Source of the DNA: Cerioporus squamosus
Taxonomy: Eukaryota > Basidiomycota > Agaricomycetes > Polyporales > Polyporaceae
Assembly (NCBI GenBank): GCA_022592435.1
Contig: JABYQS010000007.1
Location: 62,001-126,000 of the forward strand
Direction: 5' to 3'
DNA: 64,000 nt
Part shown: piece by piece, positions 47,201 through 58,367 of the stretch
How positions within the stretch are numbered: position 1 is the first letter of the stretch
Layout: every line of letters starts with the position of its first letter
The notes under the pieces: generated by a model
The model's input: the letters and a program-made list of their open reading frames with translations, nothing else
Told to the model about the DNA's origin: nothing
The model's database searches: none
Position numbers and translations under genes: made by a program

Positions 47201-47972
47201 GGTATTTGTCCACCCTATAACTCGCAGAGATACTCAAGATCCTGCTTCGCGACGAGACCCTTGCGGACGACGTTGACCTGAAGCAGCTGGCCAAGAAGAC
47301 GGAGAGTTTTTCCGGGTCTGACCTGAAGCGTGAGTGCCTGTCCTGTTCGGCTTGCCCCGTGGGTTTTGGGGTGGCTGATCGTTGTGCTTCTGTATAGATC
47401 TGTGTGTCAGCGCTGCCCTGGACGCGGTGAAAGAGCGTGTCACCGTCCCGTGGCGGCAAACGACGGCGACTTCGCCAACTCCGCCCTTAGCGGCTGAGGT
47501 TAAACCCGCTGAGGAGACCTCGGCGAACCAACCCTTGTCCGAGCCGCTCGAGGCGGCCACTTCGACCGGGGAAGCTCCCGGCACTATGGAGAACACCGCA
47601 CAGGAGCAGCCACCATCAACATCCACGACAGCGACGGCGAGCGCGGACCCTGCGTCAACGTCGCAGGAGCAGACATCTGCCGAGGTCTCCCACGTCCGGT
47701 CGTTGGCATGGCGGAACTTCGAGCAGGCTCTGAAGGAGATCACTCCGTCTGCCTCGGAGTCCCTCGGCAGCCTCGCAGAGTTGCGGAAGTGGAACGACGA
47801 GTTCGGGGAGGGCCGCAGGATCAAGAAGCGGCAAGTGTGGGGCAAAGATCGCTTTGGCTTCACGGTGCCGGCCCTCGAAGTAAAGCCGTCCGAGACCAAT
47901 TTGGAGCCAGGCATCGCGACCCCAGCGTCCCCTGCTTCAAGTCCGACATCAAGCCCTAGCACAAGTAGCTGA
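44270..47972 (+). CDS. Mitochondrially targeted AAA ATPase (MSP1/SAP1-like clade)
   Basis: The start ATG at 44270 gives an Arg/Ser-rich presequence with no acidic residues at first ([20 protein letters not shown], later [11 protein letters not shown]), typical of matrix targeting. A long N-terminal half of roughly 550 residues follows without a named domain, partly low-complexity, containing [20 protein letters not shown] and [18 protein letters not shown]. The AAA module has Walker [19 protein letters not shown], pore loop [14 protein letters not shown], Walker [18 protein letters not shown], sensor [20 protein letters not shown] and [15 protein letters not shown], and the small lid with [14 protein letters not shown]. 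After a Thr/Ser/Pro-rich linker it ends with a Vps4/MSP1-style C-terminal helix [19 protein letters not shown]. The first intron uses the AG at 45010-45012 region to keep frame. The pore loop places it in the meiotic AAA clade. The client is unknown; membrane-protein extraction or quality control is inference. Confidence 0.85.
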
Positions 47973-48147
47973 TCTGATTCATCGCCGGGAGCCCCAGTGC
48001 TAGTCGGGAGATATACTCGCTATATACGACAATATACGTAGATATAATATAATAGAGACAGTGTACAGTGGGAACCTGCGCTCAATGCGAGCACGTTGTA
48101 GGCCTGTCAAGGGCAGGCCTCGCAATGTGCCTAGCTCAGATTGCCTG

Positions 48148-49559
48148 TCAGCGTCGAGAAGACTTGCGCCGAGTCCGAGGAGGCGGCGAATCCTCCTCCC
48201 CGTCATCGTCCTTATCGTCCACCTCCATGCTCTCGTCGCGTGTCGCCTTCTTCTTGCCTTTACCCTTCCCTTTGCCTTTGCTGTCCGGCTGACTCTGGGA
48301 AGGCGCAGGAATCACTTCGACTTCGTCATCCTTCTCTCCATCTGCGTCCTCCCCTCTGCATCCGCGTCCTCCCCTCTGCATCCGCGTCCTCCCCTCTGCA
48401 TCCGCGTCCTCCTGGTCCTCAGTCGACTTTCGGCGGACACGCCGCCTGCCTTGGTCCTGACCGTCCTTGAATGCCGCCTCGCCAACAGGCCGGAGTTTGC
48501 TGAGGTTGTTGCCTGCTGTCCAGTCCTCCTTGCATGCGGGGCACTGGTGATTCCGCCGGCGATAGACATTGAAGCAATGAGTGTGCATACGCGTCTTGCA
48601 ATTGGGGGTATAGCACGCGATACCGCGGGTTACAACCTGCGTCCCCGGATGTCAACATCTGTGAATGTTATCCACGGAAGTCGGGAATACTCGCCTCCAG
48701 GCATATTGTGCACTCGGTAATCTCGCTCTCGTATGTTGAGCGGAGGTACGTCTGCAGTTCCAGAATGGTTCGAGTAGACAAGGAGTAACGACCCTTCCTG
48801 CAGGAACGTTTTCGTGGTCAGACGGTCCGTGCTAATTGGCAACGAGTTTCTGGTACGTACCTGCTCTTGACGAGCCAGCCCTTGGCCACGAAACTGCTGA
48901 GCGTAGCCTCGGCTTGAGTTTTCGTCATGTTAGACTTGAGGGAATTGACCTCGCGGAGGGCCGCAAGGGAGGAAACGCAGAAAGACTCGTTGGGCGCGAG
49001 CATGATTTGTTCAACCTTCCAGCACTGCTCAGAGATCCGCACGCGCAGAGAGAAAAGGGAAGAGAGATACTGACCACTGCTTTGAAGTATGCGATCTCGA
49101 GCGCACTATACTCGGTGGCCATTTGCGCGATCTCATCTCCCTTACGGTTCACCTGACAAGATGAACGTCAACACATTGCGACGCGTCACATCGCGCTTCC
49201 TTCAGGTAAGACGCACCACGGCATATATTTCCGTCCCGTTGACCTCGTCGAGCAAACGCGAGAACTCCAGGTCCAGAGGGTTGAGCGCGTCATTGATCTT
49301 CGTCACGAACGCGTCCCACGAATTCCTGTCATCTCGGTACTCAATATCCAGTGTCTCATTTGCGGCTAAAAGATAGCGAGTCCAAGTGCGAGATGTTGAG
49401 TGGCGAGAAACAAAGAGCGCGAGGCGGTGGCTGAGGCGCACCTTTGACCGCCTCTATGCACTTCTCCCATATTTTGGCGGCTAGTTTTTGCGAGAGTATG
49501 CGTCGCGATAGAATCGCTTGGAGGAACATCTTTTGCACGTCGTTCGAGGTAATGGCCAT
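48148..49559 (-). CDS. NSE1: SMC5-SMC6 complex subunit NSE1 (RING)
   Basis: Nse1 is the RING-containing subunit of the SMC5/6 DNA-repair complex and works with Nse3 and Nse4. The start ATG at 49559 opens MAITSNDVQKMFLQAILSRR; an in-frame Met 14 codons upstream is possible. Winged-helix segments include ALNPLDLEFSRLLDEVNGTE, KGDEIAQMATEYSALEIAYF, KAVVEQIMLAPNES and MTKTQAEATLSSFVAKGWL. The RING at the C-terminal side reads ECTICLE then IACYTPNCKTRMHTHCFNVY and RRRNHQCPACKEDW, giving the expected Cys and His ligands. The tail is highly charged and contains a 20-bp minisatellite (48341-48420) that is read in all three frames, then a Lys/Gly run and RTRRKSSRR. Several introns are present. The family call is firm. 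Confidence 0.88.
48341..48420 (+). repeat. 20-bp minisatellite inside NSE1 coding sequence
   Basis: The unit TCCGCGTCCTCCCCTCTGCA occurs about four times in tandem, the first with one change (TCTGCG) and the last partial. Because 20 is not a multiple of three, successive units are translated in different frames (EDADAEGR, TRMQRGGR, GCRGEDAD). Confidence 0.9.
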
Positions 49560-49878
49560 TGTGGCTAGCTGCTGGCTGGGGGTCGCGGTGGTCAGGAGCA
49601 AGACGCGTCAATTATACAATACCGCGTCGCGACGCGTCGGTGCAAAGGGCTTTCCCACGATCACACGGGCCACACCTGGATTCGGAAGACAGTATACTGA
49701 GTGGTTCACCGGGTTGAGCCAGTCTACTAGATTCGATACACACTAGAGTATGTCATCCAACAGGTCATAACAGATGTCCATAACCTAAGATCATCGCAAA
49801 CGTGAAACTCCACCCTGTGAGGTGAACGTTCTGCCCTTTCCAAGTCCTTTACCGACTCTGCCTCCACCTACGCCGGTC
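49560..49878. other. Intergenic, NSE1 promoter
   Basis: Spacer of 319 bp between the NSE1 start and the phosphatidylserine synthase stop, both on the minus strand. Nothing notable was seen. Confidence 0.45.
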
Positions 49879-50751
49879 CTACGGCTTCGGCACACGCAGC
49901 GTCTTGCTGACCATCGCCGCGGCCCAGAGCCCAAAGACGATGCTAAACGTGTGCAGCTCGCCATCGCCTCCGGCCTTACCCCATAGAGTGATGGTACCAC
50001 CGGGGATGCCCTGCTTGCCCTCGATCCAGCCTTGCTTTGTCCAGTAGGAGAGTAGAGCGACGAGCCCGAGCGAGGACGGTATGGGCAGGCCCTCGAAGTA
50101 GTGTGCCTTGCCCTTCTCGTCCTTCGGGACGAGAGCGACTGTAGCATTGAATCGCGCGAGTCGCGCAAGACCGCAGCAGATGAAGCCTGTCAGGACGAGG
50201 GTGTCGAGGTATGTGCGGAACCCAACTACAAATGCCAGCAGGGCGGGTGCGACACCAAACGAAATCTGAAGTGCGAGTGCAGAAGCAGGCCGCAGGAGGT
50301 AGTGCAGGGGCAAGGTTAAGCAAGGAATTCACATGCGGAGCAAATGACGCACCAGGTCAGCAAGGCTGTCCAGCTCCTGCCCGAGCATACTCGACTCATT
50401 CCGCCACCGCGCGACTTTGCCGTCCAAGAAGTCGAAGAGGAGCCCCGCAAGCGGGAATACCAACGCGGACCAGAGGTAATCCTCGTCGCTCGTCAGGAGG
50501 TACTTGGCAGACATGAAGATGGAGAAGGATCCGCATATTCCGTTGGCGATTGTTACGAGGTCTGCCAGCCGGAAGTTTCTGCAGCGCAGAGTGAGCATAC
50601 ACGTCACCAGCTCGAACAAGTCAGGATGAGCATACCTAACGAGAGAGAAGTGGCCCTCTGTGGCCTGGTATTGCTGGAGGGCGGCGATCTTTGCTTCCTC
50701 CAAGCCGTCCTTGCCGTTGGCGGGCTTCGTGTCTGCTCTACGTTTGCTCAT
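49879..50751 (-). CDS. CHO1: Phosphatidylserine synthase
   Basis: The fungal-type enzyme transfers phosphatidyl from CDP-diacylglycerol to serine in the ER. The start ATG at 50751 opens MSKRRADTKPANGKDGLEEA, then ALQQYQATEGHFSLVRNFRL and ADLVTIANGICGSFSIFMSA. The CDP-alcohol phosphotransferase motif is LLFDFLDGKVARWRNESSM then LGQELDSLADLISFGVAPA, containing Asp-Gly, Ala-Arg, Gly, Asp and Asp in the right spacing. Hydrophobic helices follow (LAFVVGFRTYLDTLVLTGFI, IPSSLGLVALLSYWTKQGWI). It ends KTLRVPKP. GFICCGLARLARFNAT and YFEGLPIP are characteristic of PS synthases, which separates it from PIS1 at 42943. Two or three introns are removed. It supplies phosphatidylserine for the decarboxylation route to PE and PC. 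Confidence 0.93.
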
Positions 50752-51042
50752 GGTCTCTGGGTATGCAGGGAGATGGAAGGGAGAGGACAGCTGCGTGGAC
50801 CGGAGCAGCGGTGGATCTGGATGCAAGAGCCACGAGCGGCACGTCCTTGCATGTCGTCACGCGATGCCATACCATTGGCTCCAGGGTTAGGGTCAGCCTA
50901 TTGGGCACGCGACAGTTCCAGGTGGTTAGCCCAGTGAGGACTATGACTGCGGGAAATAGGGATACACATATTCCAGGACCGCGATACAGGTACAGCAAAG
51001 CAGATCAAAGCAAGTAACTCAAGCGAAGGTTCCCCGGTCTAC

Positions 51043-52881
51043 CTAGCCCTGCATCAGCACATCCCCATCGCCCTCCTTCCCCTCCTCCATCTTCTTCGCC
51101 AACTCCCGACTCCGCGCAGCGTACTGGTTAGGGTGTGTTACCGACTCCCCGCCACCAACGCCCTCGCCCTTCTTCACACCTTGCCGCGCGTGCGTGATCT
51201 CGAACACACGCGTGCACGCCACATGGTAGTGCTTCGCCTTCACCATGTTCATGATTTCGGGCATGTCTGCCGACGAAAGCCCGTGCTCGCCGTACATCGT
51301 CAGCAATGCCGACTGCAGGTTGTCCGCGGAAAAGTGTCGGTACGGACATCCGTGCGAGTCCCCTGGCCCAGGCTCGTCGGACATCAGAATCTGCTGGCAA
51401 CTGCAAGACGCAACGCGCATGGCGTGGGCATGAGTATGTCAATTTGTGTCAACGTATACGTAGGGGAACACGAACCTCTTCGCGGCATAGTTGGCCCGCT
51501 TGCCCTCCAGGCCGTATGAGTGACGAATATTGTACCTGTACTCTTTGTTGAATTTGTCGTCTTGAATGGAGCTGAAGGACTTTCGCCAGAACGCGAGAGC
51601 TTCCTCGATAGACAACCCGAGGATCTAAGTCTGTTGTCAACTCACGGGCCTTCCGAAATGGGCGATGGCAATCACCTTCAGGAACAGGCCATACTGTAGA
51701 CGGCCGAAGTGCTTGAGGTGTTTGTCTCGCCTGAGACACATGTGCAAGTTGCGCATGCAAGCCGGGAAGTGCTTGTACGCCATCTCGTCAATCATGTCTG
51801 CCCTCAACGCGCCGTCTGGACCCTCGGTGGCCCCACTCCGTTCTGATGACACGCCAGCCTGGAAGCCCTTAGAAAGGTTGTCCAAGATGGGAACGAGGCG
51901 AGTGTCCTCGTCTAACCTAGGAAGGGCTTTCGCCGTTGCCTATCGGGGCGAGTGAGTGATCGGAAGTCGCGGTGAAATGAAGAGAATATACCTCGAGAGC
52001 TTTCTCCAGGTGCGTCTGGAACTCCTGGAAGACGATGCTCGCCTGTTCCGCGGCAGGCACATATGCCATACCGCGTTTCATCAGCACCCTCCGTTTCTCC
52101 ACAAGGTCTGGCACTCGCGTCCATTTGACTTTATAGTAACTCCCGGGTTTCTCGCTGCTTGTTGAGGGGACCAGCTCCTGCACTTCCTCTGGCGATGCCT
52201 GATCACGCGGATGCGCGGAGCTCAGGAAAAGCCGTTCTGCAGCTATTGTACGCGACGCACCAGAATCCAGTCAAAATTCCTTGAGCCCAAGAAGTTCATC
52301 CTTTCCGTGCTGTCTTCAGACTCATACCGCAGCTTGAACAGCGTTGTCTCCGCCTTGACGAACCGCCTCCTCAAATCCTCCCTGACCCCTCCCATGTCAG
52401 CACCAGCCAGACTCGTTTGCACCGATGAACACAGAATGAGCAACATGTACTCACGAGCGACAGAACGCAAGCCTCAGCACGAAGTGCCCAATGTGATCCT
52501 TCCTCCGCTCGGCATCCAGCGGCTTGAGCACGTTCGAAGTCCGGTTCAGTTCAAGATACTTGCTGCATACATTGTCGAGGATGACGGTCTGCATCTCTTT
52601 GAATGTCCGGTTCCGGGCGAAACACGACTCGATCTCCGCGAGAACGCGTAGGCGGTCCAGCGCCGCCGTCTCGAACTCCTCGATCGTGATATCTTCCAAT
52701 GGGGGCTTGTCGTAGCTGTCGTGCGCATTGCTTGTGCGTCAGAACGGAAAGGACGAGCAAGAACGCGTCGCACTCACAAGTTGAGGCGATAGGGATATCG
52801 CAGGTGGGAGTGGGTCTCCACGATACCCGCATTGACGTCCTTCAGTGCGAGATTTCGCTGCTTGTCTTTACTGCGAAGCAT
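51043..52881 (-). CDS. PRI2: DNA primase large subunit
   Basis: This is the regulatory, iron-sulfur subunit of primase in the DNA polymerase alpha complex; it helps start and count RNA primers. The start ATG at 52881 opens MLRSKDKQRNLALKDVNAGI, then ETHSHLRYPYRLNLYDKPP. Further landmarks are DHIGHFVLRLAFCRSREDLR, FLGSRNFDWILVDQASPEEV and YYKVKWTRVPDLVEKRRVLM. The C-terminal 4Fe-4S domain has HFPACMRNLHMCLRRDKHLK, HFGRLQYGLFLKVLGLSIEE, YGLEGKRANYAAKSCQQILM and GDSHGCPYRHFSADNLQSAL, which include the Cys ligands. It ends EGDGDVLMQG. About seven introns are present. All core motifs are intact and length fits the family. Confidence 0.95.
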
Positions 52882-53846
52882 GGCAACGCGTACGCGGGGT
52901 GCAAGGGGGAAAGACAGCAGTGACCGAGCAGTGACAATCGGGAGGAGAAGAAAGCGATGTCCCGCTGACCACCCGACGCGTCTGATCAGCGGACGCGTAC
53001 TGTCACATGTGACTGTCGCGACGTGACGTGGACTCAATTATCTCAGTTGAAGGTCGTCGTCCATCGGGTACGATTCGTAGAAACACAGAAGAAAAGGGGT
53101 CTCATGTGGTGCATAAGCACGTACATACAGACAAGTTGGGATGTATACTACGAGGGAGACTTCATGTACTATAGCAGGACACAGACAGGTTATAAGCCAG
53201 GTCAGACGATCCATGGACGGACACCGAAGTGCGATACGAGAGAGAGCGAGGATGAGAACGGAGAGACAGTGGTGATCGCAGGAGTTGAGCACGGCAGCTC
53301 AGCCACAGAGACAGGATATATCGAAGCGGGCTCGAAACGCCACGCAGGACGGGAATGACGGGAGCAACGTGAGGATGAGGGGTACGTGAGATGGGCTGGT
53401 GTATGTATGTATGCGTGGGTGGGCGGGCAGAGGTATGAGGGAATGGAGGTGAAAACAAAACAACAACGTCCGGCGTGACGGGATCAGGCACTGCTGCCCT
53501 GTTCGAAGTGGAATGGACAAGGAAGAGGGCTCGCTGACACAGGGAAGGAACTAAGCGTCTGCTGGGACTTGACCGCGTGGTGCGACAGCGTCCTCGAGAC
53601 TCCGATGTGACTGGAGATCTCGTAAGACCGTCGGATCCACTGGCAGATACAATGGCGAGCGTGTCAGCTTCGCACAGAAGGCACTCGCGCGTGGGTGACT
53701 GCGTACCGGGTAATGCGCTCTTTCGTCGCGAGTGCAGTCCGCCTGGAGATGGGTGGTCCTGGCCGACCTCAGGGAACGGACGCTAGAGGTAATCGATCGC
53801 GGACGGGGAGGGAGGAATCTTATGTCAATACACGTAATCCTCGTGA
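52882..53846. other. Intergenic, primase promoter and B56 3' region
   Basis: Spacer of 965 bp. It holds the primase promoter at the left and the 3' region of the PP2A subunit gene at the right. No convincing frame was found; the 111-codon frame at 53023-53358 shows no family features. Confidence 0.5.
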
Positions 53847-56091
53847 TCACGCTCGTACCCCAATGGCAATCGTACGCACATCCATCCCTGGGTCCGCCAT
53901 CGGAACACGCTCAATCCCTGACTCGTCCAGCTCTCCGAGCGGCGCCTCCGCATCGATCGACACTGCGTTGAGGTCAATCGTCAAGTCCATGATGTCTAGG
54001 TCCTCCACGGGTGGTGGAGGGGGTGTAGGCTCGATGTCAACGTAGCCGGCCGGCGGCTTCCCGCCGCAGTTCTCCATTGCTTTCTCGCGCAACTTCTGCC
54101 ACTCCTCGTAACGCGCAACAGCGTGTTGTCGTTCACTGTCGCAATGTGAATACATAGTCATGAGCTGCACACTCGAGGACTTACTCAAGCTTGCGTTGCT
54201 TGTATTGTTGCATGACCTCGTCGAACAGGTCGGGGTTAATCTCCATGAACAACTTGAGAGCGTTGTACACGAGTGCATGGATCGTCCTGCAACGGTATGA
54301 GACGAAGCTGCAGCATCCATCGCCACAAGAGACTCACCGGTTCCAATGTGATCTTGAGTTCGTGTACAGAGCAGGGAAGACGATGGGGAGGATGACGGAG
54401 AGGTTGTCGCTCATGAGGTTGACGATGTACTCATTGTTCCAGTACATGAGCGCACGCTCCGCGACTTGGAAGTGTTGACTGTTGATACACCGAGCTAGTT
54501 GCTGGAACAGTGGCTCTTGCACCTTCGTGAACTCGGCTGGATCGATCACGTCCAGGACCTCCTCCATCTCGCTGAGGAACATGACTTCCTTGGGTGAGTT
54601 GACCTTTGGCCAGAACTTGAGCAGCCCAAGGACAACATCCTCCGCAAGCGCCGCATCTTTCTCAAGAAATTGGACGACACAGTATGCGAGCTGCGGGTGG
54701 TACATCGACAGGCTCTTCACCTTGTGCAGAGGGATGAGCACACGCATGAGGAAGGTCTTGTGCTCCTCCTTCAGAGGAAGCGCGAAGCCGTTGATGATGG
54801 AGCCGAGGATTTCGAGTAGCTCTGCGATGCCGTTGTGTCGTTCCGTCTCGTACACGAAATGGAAGAACACGTTGTTGATGCTGCGGCGAATCGGTGCGCG
54901 GAGATTGAGGAACTTCCCGTATATCCGGTGCAGTGTGGTCTTGAGGAAGTCGCGCTCGCGAGGGTCTTCCGAGTCGAAGAGCTCGAGCAAGTTCAAGACG
55001 AAGTTCTGGTCGATATAGCGTTTGGCGAGGTTGGTATTGAAGTCGGGGCTCTCGACGAAGCGTAGGAAGAACTCGTAAACAATCTTGAGGTGGGGCCAAG
55101 CAAGTTCAAGTACAGGTTCGTCCTCTTCGGGGTCGAATGCATCTCCGGTAGGGTTGACGGGAGGGGGTATAGCGCGGAAAAGGTTCGTGGCAAACTGGAA
55201 GGCATCGGTACTTGCCACTCGCAGGGAGATTAACAACGCACCATTTTCACCACCTCAGGGTATACGTTCTCTGTGATCACACCCCGTTGGGTCGTAATGT
55301 ACTCCAACATCTCGTGCAACGTCTGTGTCTTGATCTGTTTGCCTTTGAGCTCGGCGTTGGCATCGTTGAAGTCGAACACGACAGCGCATTGATGCAGTTT
55401 CTTGATGAACAGCTGAGGTCGCTCGCTGGCAGGCGTTTCTATCCACCACAAGATAAGGACGACGGAAAGAAGTGACTGAAAGAGATGACGAACCGCTGAA
55501 GGCCGGCAGCCTTTCAATCTCGACCTTCTCATTCACGACGAAACGACTGCTACGCTGCTTGCGAGGCGGCTTGCCCGAGATGGGGATGGTGTCCTTTGGA
55601 CCGGGGCGCAATCCACGATTTGCAAGCGTACCAGCACGCGGGGGTGTGAGCGGACCACCAGCGGCGTCTCCTCCTCCTAGCCTGTCCTGGGCCTCGGCGG
55701 TTGCGTCCGGGCTCACGACCACGATGGGGGGAGCAGCACCAGCTGGAGTCACGTATCTGCGATCGGCGGCGGCGGACGCAACGCTGATACGGGTACCGGC
55801 AGCGGAGGCAGAGGAACCGTTGGTTGCCGGAAGCGCATGGCTGCTCGCGTTGGAGAACTGGGTACCCGGAACCTGCGGTGGGGGGAGGGGTTTCGCGGAG
55901 TTTGGGGGCGGAGGTGGAGGGGCAGCAGCAGCAGCTGCGTTGGCTGCTGCCTTCGGATCCTTGTTCTTGGAGGAGGTAGAATCGGTAGAATTCTTTCTAC
56001 CAAGCTAGCGCAGGACACGAATGAGAGCGTGAGCGGGCGCGCGATAGCACAAACAACGGACCAGGCTGACCTTCATCTTGAAACCCTTCAT
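53847..56091 (-). CDS. RTS1: PP2A regulatory subunit B' (B56)
   Basis: The B56 subunit directs protein phosphatase 2A to substrates in mitosis, stress and septation. The start ATG at 56091 gives a 21-nt first coding exon, MKGFKMK, which splices into [20 protein letters not shown]. The N-terminal third is Ala/Pro-rich and disordered. The B56 HEAT-like core begins [20 protein letters not shown], then [120 protein letters not shown] and [20 protein letters not shown]. The C-terminal tail ends TIAIGVRA. Seven or so introns are present. Very strong family match. Confidence 0.95.
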
Positions 56092-56395
56092 GGCGGAAGA
56101 GAGACAGAGTCGACGGCCGTGCAGGAGATGTAGTCGTCGTTGGCGGCGTCGGGGACAGAGAGGATGGGCGTATGCTGGGAAGGCGGGAGTCGCTTGCCAC
56201 TGCCTGCATCGATGAGCAGCGAACCTCCCGTGACGGTCACGGTGACCTTGTGTGACGCGACGTGACGCGACGAGGATCACGCGCGCAACGCTCGCAGATC
56301 GGAGTGCGCTCGCGAGCTCTTCTTAAAGCACCGGCGACCGCTGTCCCTCCGCCCCCCATCGTCTCCATCTCCTCCTCAGGTCAAGTCTAGTCTGC
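56092..56395. other. Bidirectional promoter
   Basis: Spacer of 304 bp between divergent start codons of the PP2A subunit and the proline-rich protein. The segment near 56255-56275 has a repeated GTGACGCGAC. Confidence 0.45.
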
Positions 56396-57718
56396 ATGGC
56401 CGGTATGTCCTCTCCCGCTCGCTGTCGACGTCGCTCACCCCGACCCCGCGCGCAGCGATCTACACCGTATATACCTCGCCCACCCATCCGCCCATCCCGA
56501 ATCATTTACCCACTCTCATAGTTACCCCCCACGGTATGTCGTTCTCCTACTGCGTCCGCCCTCTGGATCCTCAGCAGCGCGTCCAGGACAACCCACGAAT
56601 ATTCTCTACTCGTACTTGCACACCAACTATGTACGCGATCCTGCACTTGCTCCCTGGAACAGCTCTCACCTCGCTCTGTAGAATGCAGAGAACTACCTGC
56701 TGACGCCGTCGCCGCAAGGCGACCTGTGTGTCGCGAAGCTCTTCCCTCCTCGAGCGAACGGTGCCAATGGCAAGGCCACTGCCTCAGATCCCGGGCATGC
56801 ATCCTCATCCTCTTCCAAGATTGTCCGCTGCGAGGCCTCCCGCAACCTGAAATGGACAATAACCAACACCGGCGTTCTCTCCCCCATCTACAAACTTGCG
56901 CTTCCCTCTCCAGACTCGGGCGATCTGCCGCTCTTCCAGATATCAAAACCTAACCCGAACGCGCAGTTCTGGAGCATGTTCTACTTTGCCTACGCCGGGC
57001 ACAACATCCCGCCCAAGCGCATCGAGTTCGGAAAGATCCAGAAGAACCCGCCTGGGCCCAACGGAGGCGGAACAAGGATAAGCATCACGGGAAAGACAGC
57101 AGAGGAGAAGGCGGTATGGCAGACACTGGGCGAGGGTAACGAGGACTGTGTTGAATGGGTCGTTCTCTGCGCCGCTCTGAACCTCCTCGAGTGCGTTCTC
57201 TCTTCCCCGCCTTCTTCCATGATCATTCCTGTCCAATTTACTGACCTTCCAACCATTCATCTAGCGATGAGATCATCAAGGCTGCAGAGAAGAACCCACC
57301 GCCTCCCGGTCCGCCGGTTCCCCAGGGCGGCGTGGCGCTGCGCGACCCAGGTGTAGGCGGTGCGCCACCTCCGGGTCCGCCTGGTGGTCCTCAACGCTCA
57401 AACACTGCGCCCAACATGCAGCAGCGTCCGCCTCCTGGTCCGATGGGTAACCCTCCTGGCCCTGGCCCAATGGGTCATCCATACCCGCCCGCTGGCCGTG
57501 GCGGGCCTCCTCCTATGGGCATGCCCCCGCGCGGTCCACCGGGTCCCCCAGGAGCATATGGTGCCCCTCCGCCCGGTGGCTTCGCACCACCCATGGGTCG
57601 CGGGTTCCCTCCAGGTCCCCCTGGTCCTCCTGGTCCTGGACAACAGCGGCCGGTACCCCCTGGTGGATTCGTACCGCCGGGTGCGCACCCACCGCCGCCC
57701 GGTGGCAACCGATTCTAG
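56396..57718 (+). CDS. Conserved fungal protein with proline/glycine-rich tail
   Basis: I do not recognise a named gene, but it reads like a conserved fungal protein. The ATG at 56396 lies on a 7-nt first coding exon (ATGGCCG); splicing yields MAAIYTVYTSPTHPPIPNHL, then ARPGQPTNILYSYLHTNY, then NAENYLLTPSPQGDLCVAKL. The globular part continues KIVRCEASRNLKWTITNTGV, LSPIYKLALPSPDSGDLPLF, AQFWSMFYFAYAGHNIPPKR and EEKAVWQTLGEGNEDCVEWV. It could adopt a beta-barrel (tubby or LURP-like) fold, but that is only a guess. From about 57290 the tail is a Gly/Pro-rich stretch with GPPGPPGPG and PPPGGF repeats ending HPPPPGGNRF, a possible ligand for SH3/WW/profilin partners. It is divergent from the PP2A subunit. 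Confidence 0.7.
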
Positions 57719-58367
57719 CGACCGTTCAGTCTGATGCGTGGTATGGCAAGAGATGCCTCGTCTATGACTTTGGATCGGCGCTCAGTTTCCTGTTGCACGC
57801 TGATGTTTCTCCTGGGTTATCGGGACGGTTCTTCTCTATCTTCCGTTCTATGTAGATAGCGTTCTTTCGTGCGCCTCTGTCATCCCAGAGGCTACAATCC
57901 TTGTTTTCTCAGATTTCATCCTCTCGTCTTACTCATGATTGTTATGTATATGTACGTTAGGCCAGGCTGCAGCTGGTCTGGTCGGTATTCGTCTTCGGGT
58001 GTCCCCCTTTCAACTTTTAGGTACATATTGACATGTCGTCCGACCGATCCATAAATCCCCCTCATTGTTGTCCATGAGTACTTACTTTCTCCCTCAGACT
58101 GTCTCCCCTCCTTCCTCTCTCTCTTGAACTATCCACCGTACGGTCCGGACAGTTACATCAAGGTGTCGTAGTTGAAGTGACTTGAATTGATGTACAATAT
58201 ATGCGTCGAGTTCTCCGCTAGATTACATCCATCCATGGCCCTGACGATCCCTGCGCCGCAGCGGTTTCCCATGTCCATATGCAACCCATATGCATGACTA
58301 GTATTGACGAGGTAGCCATGGTAAATCCGTGAGATTGGCGCGCACTGCGCCGCTGTCGCATGCGCTC
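57719..58367. other. Convergent 3' regions
   Basis: The 3' regions of the proline-rich gene and citrate synthase meet here. The sequence is AT-richer than the genes, and nothing else was seen. Confidence 0.5.
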
